In this document: in pieces, positions 58,429 through 64,000 of the stretch
Layout of the letters: the number at the start of each line of letters is the position of its first letter
Position numbering within the stretch: the first letter of the stretch is position 1
NCBI GenBank assembly: GCA_019188255.1
Contig: JAETXT010000011.1
Span: forward strand, 806,001 to 870,000
DNA: 64,000 nucleotides
DNA from: Verticillium longisporum
Taxonomy: Eukaryota; Ascomycota; Sordariomycetes; Glomerellales; Plectosphaerellaceae
Direction of reading: 5' to 3'
The notes under the pieces: model-generated
Databases searched by the model: none
Seen by the model: the letters and a program-made list of their open reading frames with translations, nothing else
Told to the model about the DNA's origin: nothing
Program-made: the position numbers and the translations under genes

Positions 58429-59957
58429 GTCCCTTTGCCACATACGTTGTCGGCGCTATTTCAAAGCGACGGCCAATTACACAACATGGACATAGACATA
58501 CCCCAATACCCGCCGTCGACACACCCTCAACCTTAATCGCGCCCTCCCTCACCTTCACCCATCACTACAACACGACAAGAGCAACATAGACAGCGGGATT
58601 TGTGAGCATCCCGTTTTGGGATATGCTTTTTTTATTTTTGAGCGCGGCGTTGGAAGGTCTAGCTTTGCTATTTTTGAGACGCACTTGACAGGATGAGAAG
58701 ACGTCATACCTCGCTACGGCGAAGGTTAAGAGATCAGACAGGAGAATGGAGGAAGATACACTGGTCCGGGACGCCACTGTGCCTCTTGCTGCTGGGGTCG
58801 CGATCCTAGCTTCATTTGCTTCCAGTAGTCCCATATATCCTGGGGAGGAATTGCCTCCCACAGTCAAGCATCAGGTTCGCAACATGTATCCTCTTCGACT
58901 TATAAGATGCAGTGAAGTGACATGTCGTCCTGGTATGACTTCAGAGCCCTTTGTGCGTTAGCGTGCTGGGGATATAGTGAGCTCCACCAAACATGGTTTA
59001 CGACATTCCTCCGTCACCTTCCTATCAGTGGGCTATTTCCCGTTTGCGGCACCCTTGCCGTTCCCGAACAAAGATCTTCTTCTGCCAAATATGTACGACA
59101 AATAGCACTTTGCTGATAAGAGATTCTCCTTGAAATAGATTCACACCCATTTGAAGAGCCGCGAAAGCCGCCCCTCGACTTGCTGATCGTGTGAAGCTAT
59201 GCGCCGGGGGGGGGCAAGGGGTGTTTTGCATACCGCAGAAGAACACAAACATGGGCTTCACGACCCCTCACCTGTGCGTTTCCACCCCGCGTTTAAGCGC
59301 GCGACGCTCCCTGCCCCCTCCCGGCCGCGTCCCCTTCTTTCGCACCTCCGTGAGGGGCGGAGGTGCGCCGAGGCCGAGGCGACGTGTTAGGCCGAGATGC
59401 ATTGCGGCGTGTCGGTGCGACGTTCGCTGACGAGGGAGGAAGGCGTATAACCGGCGGACGGCGCGTTTGCGGGTACCGCGCCTTTGGCTGTGTGGTTTTC
59501 GTGGACAGCAGGCTTGCTCGCAGGTGGCCCTGCGGCTCAAGTTGGCAGGTCGTAGTGCGTGACGGCTTTACGGCTTGACGGAAACTTCATTGAACGGGAC
59601 GCTCATAGCAAACCTAGACATTTGTTTCGGACGACATGTATCTGGCGCGATTGCCTGGAGGAATAAGAAGTGGAAGAAATGTGCGAATTTGTAACTATAC
59701 TGGGGCTGATGATCCAGGAGAGAGACTATGTACAGCAATGCACAAGCAAAATGAAAATAAAACAGCCAACAATGCAGATGCTCACCGCTATCCCCAAGAT
59801 AAGGTTGTCAACACCCGCCGCCTTCACACTTGTTTTTTGGTAAACCCCAGCCTCATAACGCCGTGTATAACACAGATCTCATAGGAAAGTACACACTGGG
59901 AGCCCCGCCACTGCGTCTCTGGCTCGATAAAACTATGAACAATACTTTTGAGAGGGT
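58429..59957. other. Convergent 3' spacer between FYVE and ELO genes
   Basis: Both neighbours end here. Short frames only. A GC-rich stretch is at 59290-59480; nothing recognisable as a gene or RNA. Confidence 0.55.
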
Positions 59958-61451
59958 CTAGTTCTTGCGGCCCTTCCTCGTCTTGGGACCAGTGACGACA
60001 GCCTCCTCGGCGCCCTGGTTGTAAATCTCGCTGCTGACCTCCTTAGCAGCATCCCAGCCGGCTTTCTCGGCGAGGGTGACATTGCTCTCGCGGCGCGACT
60101 TGCCCTTGGGCTTGAGGTCCTGGGCGCTGGAGCGGCGGAGGTAGCTGCGGACGAAGAACATGCCGAAGAGGTAGGTCAGGGGCGCGAGATACAGAACGTT
60201 GAGCCAGATGCCGAACGTCTCACCGCTGGTGGTAATGCAAGGCTGTGTGACCCAGACGGTCTCAGCCTGCAGACCGGCGGGCACGGCAGCAGCGGCAGCG
60301 GCCGCAGCGGCGCCAGTGGCATCCGAGGCGGCGGCGGCAACAGCGGACTCGCTGGCCGCTCCGTAGATCATGTTCTTGATAGACGCGATCGCACCGACAG
60401 ATGCCTTCACGATAGCCTCGGCGGTGGGAAGAGAAGAGGAGGGGCTGGCGGAGGCGGCGGCGGCGGTAGACGCGGACTTCTCAGTGTAGACGGTTACCGG
60501 GACGGTGTACGAGACGAAGGAGTGGAGCATGGCATACGAAGCGCCCACGAGGAACTGGGTGATTTGCATCGTGGTCAGAGAGCGCTTGATGGGTGTCGGC
60601 ACGCGGATGTTAAAGGCGGTGATGGTGTAGTATGTGTACTAAGTACGCATGTTAGCGGGTGACGCAGAAGTCAAGAGAAAAAGAAGCATTTACCATCAGA
60701 GCGTGAATGAACGAGTTGACGAGGACAAACATCCAGATAGGAGCAGACATGTAACGCATGCCAGCCCACATGCACATCATGGCGCCGGCGTGGTGGTAGG
60801 TCTGAAGGGTCGAAGACAGTTTGCCCTTGGCGAGGATGATAAAAGTATCAAGCACCTCATAGAATTTGCTCAGATAGAAGATCCAGCCGTAGAAGGAGAG
60901 ACCCTCGTTCCACAGGCGACCGTACACGTCGGTGCTAGGGTTTCCGTTGGCGGACAGGCTGATGGCACCGTTGATGCTGGTCCACTGGCCGAGGGTCTCA
61001 TTGTAGACAGTCGCGTGGCCAAAGCCAGCAGGGCCGTTCATCTGGCAGAGGCTGTCGGCGGTGGCCGCCAGGCCGTGAGGGCCAAAGGGGCTCACAATGG
61101 CACGGCGCATGCCACCGAGCATACCCCAGAAGGTCCAGGCCGAGTAGACAGCAAGGAAGATGTTGTGAAGGATGACAAAGACCTTGAAAGGGCCCGTCTT
61201 GCTAATAGCCCAAGGGCGCTTGTTGGTAGAGGTATTGTAGCGGTTGAGGAGCTTAATCGTGACAGCGTATGTCGCCGCAATGGTGATGGGGACCCGGGGG
61301 TCCAGGACGGCATTGTAAATGTGATCGGGAATGGCAAAGTTGGAGGAGCTCGCACCCGGCGGGGAGGAGGGACGCCGATGGGGTAGTGGCTGGGAGGGAA
61401 TTGGAAGAGAGACGAGTTCGGTAGCTCGCTGAGGATGGTAGTACCGGACAT
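59958..61451 (-). CDS. Fatty-acid elongase of the ELO family (frame broken once)
   Basis: Membrane condensing enzyme that lengthens fatty acids with malonyl-CoA in the ER. Exons are 60694-61451 and 59958-60638 with a 55-nt intron (branch GCTAACATG). The ELO boxes are clear: KFYEVLDTFIILAKGK, LQTYHHAGAMMCMW, then after the intron YTYYTITAF and RSLTTMQITQF. The histidine box is Q217-x-x-H220-H221, with Gln at the first position instead of His, as in many lower-eukaryote PUFA-type elongases. An Ala/Ser-rich insert (about 60 residues) sits between two late helices, and the C-terminus is basic (GPKTRKGRKN). The ATG at 61451 starts SGTTILSELPNSSLF, but this is in another frame from SSSNFAIPDHIYNAV. 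One missing base in the G/A-rich tract 61361-61371 (C/T-rich on the coding strand) explains the shift and gives 479 residues. Confidence 0.9.
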
Positions 61452-64000
61452 ATTGCAGACGAGGGAAGCCAATTGGCTTCAGAATGCAGTGGCGGGTGGT
61501 TGTGAGGCTGCTTGCGCAAAAGGCGTCAAATGAAGCCAACGGAGATCTGAGGCGCCGGCGCGACAGGGCCAAGTGTGAAGTTCGATTAGGTCGACTCGAG
61601 GAAGTCTTCGAGGCGGGAAAGGTCAGGAACCTGCGTCGAGGAGAAGACGAGACTCTGGTGACGAGAGCAAAGGTGGTTTGTGAAGCAAGAGACAAGTCGA
61701 TGTCACCGAGAGGAAGGGTCGGGATACATAAGAGGCGACTTGAGGACGGGAGGATGGGGTACTAGTTGGAGTTTTTCTGCTGGGGTGTGGGTAGGGAGAA
61801 GAGGCCAGGGCCGGTCAGTCAGTGCCTCAAGAACCAGAGGTTTGTCTCGGAGAGCACAAATAAGCCGAGGCCAACAAGACGAACGGGGGACCAACGTGCA
61901 CGCTGTAGTGCGCATCACATGGAATAACTGGTCAGGACCCCAAGATTGGGGGTATGGATGGGGTCGGGGGGGCAAGTGCAAGGAAGACAAGTGGGCGGGT
62001 GGATATCCGTCACGGAAGCTCTTGCTTGATGATGGGGTTGAGCCTTGACTTTCGAGATCATGCACAGGCAAGGGCGAGCAGGCAGACTGAAGAGAAGGGA
62101 AAAAAAGCTAAAGGGTTGACCAACGAGAGCCCAGTATGGCTGGGGTTTCCTTCCTGTTTGAGCAGTTAGGCATGTGAGGTCGAGGCATGAGTGGCTGCTT
62201 CGCCCCTTCCTCCCCCGCGGCGGCGTCACGCATGGAGCCCAGCTTTGCGGCGGCCTATCCGGTTGCTTTGAATGTCACTTCGTTGAGCGCTGGTCATTGC
62301 CCGTCGCGGCCCGGCCATCGGTCACGTCTACATGGTACGCACGCCATGGCGGATAATTCGGAGTGAAGACGTCTTGTACACTCGATCACTACGGTGCCTC
62401 GGTCAAAGTTGGACATGGGCCTTGTCTGCCACATGTCAAAATGTTCGTCGAACACTCCACGAGCGTGGTTGCCTTTTTCAGAGAATAGGTATCTTCTGTT
62501 GAATGAGTTGAGGACAGTGAAATATTTAGTGGGCTTCCGAGCTGCTAGCTTCTTTCGGCGGGACCCTGAAAACTGCCAGCACGGGCCTAGTGACTTGTTG
62601 TCTGCTAACACTTTGGACCAAAACACTGGTAAACCCATGCGACCCAAATGTACCTACTACCCCGCCCATGGGGCACCTGTCCTGCGTTTTGTTGAGAGGC
62701 GCTAACCCCCATCGAGATCGGCTTTAGAATCGGTGGAAGCTTTCGCCATCTTCCTCGTCGCTCGTCTCCATGCCCTGCGGCGTTCCCAGACCGCCCGGCA
62801 TACTCGTTTACCATACCCGTTGGTCGGGTCAGACCGCCAATGTGTCGCACGAACGAGTAAGGTCTGCCGGGCGCCATGCCCAGTAAAAGCTCCGATGGCT
62901 GACAATTCTCACAGTTGTGATTAGTCCTGGCAGGGCATACAGGCTTTGGCGTGAATGCTCGACTCTCTACTCTCGTTTTCCAGTCAACGACATTGATTCT
63001 CGACATGTTGAATCAACCATTTTGCTTCGAAGCACGTGTCAAAGGTCTTTCTGTTTCCAATTGGCATGTGATTCTCCATCGATCCGGGCATTCGAAGGAA
63101 CCACCAAGCCAAATTTAACCTACAAACTATCAGATCACCACACAGACAGGGCGAGCCCTCCTCAACAAAACCGGCCCCCGTTTCCTCTTCCGAACACCCT
63201 GACCGGCACACGCCCGAGCCGATCCCTAATGCTACCCCGCCGCTGCACATTTCGTGCCGTCGCCTCCTGGCCATGCTTCGAGACTTTGGCCTGTAATGAG
63301 GATTTGTTGCTCAAGTCTTCGTCACCCTTGCAGGAGATCAAATGCTGAGGCAATCGTGACGGTGCCCCATATTTTGCCGTGATTCCGGAGTAACGGAACG
63401 GAGCGGGGCTTTCCCCCGAGCCGGCACAGGTCAGAGTGTTCTTCCTTGAGACAATAAGTAGTGCCTGCCGCGTCGACTTTGGTGGGACTTGAAGCATGGT
63501 TTCGTCAAAATTTACTGTGGCCTACTTCCTCGAGCCCTGTTTTCGCGCAGAATTTCGACGGCGCCGTTGCTGAACCACAGCAGGGAACGGCCGTATCCTT
63601 TGGTGACATTGGCGGTCCGTCCTGGATGTTGGAAGTTACAGCCATCATCTGCTCATATGCGTTTATTGGAAACCGACATTTTATCATACAGCAACACACG
63701 TTTCATACATTGGATGACGGGTGTTGATTATCGAAAGAAAAGCACCCAAAGTCACTACGCCAAAGGGTAGTTGGGCAAACGAGACGACGGGCGAGCGGCC
63801 AGAAGCGGATGGTGACGCTAAGGCCATGACGACTCAAATGACGACAATGACAACCGAAGTTTCCGGCGGCCGTGGTGAGTGCAGGGAGTGTGAGCCTTTT
63901 CCTCGATAAGCGAAGTGAGCCGCTGCGCTTGACGGGATGACGAGGGCTTGCGATCTGGTATTATCAATTGCGAAATGAAAGTCTGCTCTTCGCCAAAGTT
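61452..64000. other. Right-end region without recognised genes
   Basis: 5' side of the ELO gene, then spacer to the window edge. Frames up to 143 codons on both strands (for example plus 62917-63348 and minus 62605-63006) have no family motif and an odd Arg/Ser/Pro composition. No RNA gene seen. Confidence 0.55.

Overview
The window is nuclear DNA of a filamentous ascomycete, most likely a Sordariomycete. The evidence is short GT-AG introns of about 46-120 nt with CTAAC/CTGAC-like branch sites, C/T-rich leaders, intergenic DNA full of palindromic GGTACC/CCTAGG motifs, and a set of conserved eukaryotic housekeeping genes of fungal type. I see no bacterial operon, rRNA, tRNA, CRISPR array, virus or intact transposon. 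I do not name a species.

Layout. At 1-7.8 kb, on the minus strand, lie a DUSP/USP deubiquitinase (cut by the left edge) and an insulin-degrading-enzyme-type M16 metalloprotease (STE23). A gene-poor stretch follows to 14.5 kb. At 14.5-19.1 kb are an Mpp6-like zinc-knuckle protein and a complex I NDUFS6-type subunit (head to head), a YjbQ-family protein and the cleavage factor Im 25 kDa subunit. At 20-25.3 kb are a broken MFS transporter, an F-box protein and a small membrane protein. At 27.6-33.2 kb are two large fungal orphan proteins. At 33.9-42.2 kb are PET100, TACO1/YebC and the giant HEAT-repeat protein LAA1/HEATR5. At 44.3-52.6 kb are a two-RRM protein, a WRAP73/WDR8 WD-repeat protein and the molybdopterin locus MOCS1A-MOCS1B. 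At 57.4-61.5 kb are a FYVE protein and a fatty-acid elongase. The rest shows no convincing gene.

Functional links. NDUFS6, PET100 and TACO1 all serve the respiratory chain; PET100 and TACO1 are convergent neighbours that both concern cytochrome c oxidase. CFIm25, the Mpp6-like protein and the RRM protein belong to RNA processing. UBP12, STE23 and the F-box protein concern protein turnover. LAA1 and the FYVE protein concern endosomal traffic. MOCS1A and MOCS1B catalyse the first steps of molybdenum cofactor synthesis.

Two results stand out. First, the MOCS1A frame ends in Gly-Gly-stop, and a splice donor lies inside those glycine codons. Two acceptors upstream of MOCS1B are phase-compatible, so the locus could make either a GG-ended MOCS1A or a MOCS1A-MOCS1B fusion, as reported for human MOCS1. 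Second, seven otherwise well conserved genes contain nine frame breaks. Seven of these are explained by one missing base, in or next to a mononucleotide run. This points to indel errors in the assembly rather than to gene death. The MFS gene is different: it lacks an internal block and is a true relic.
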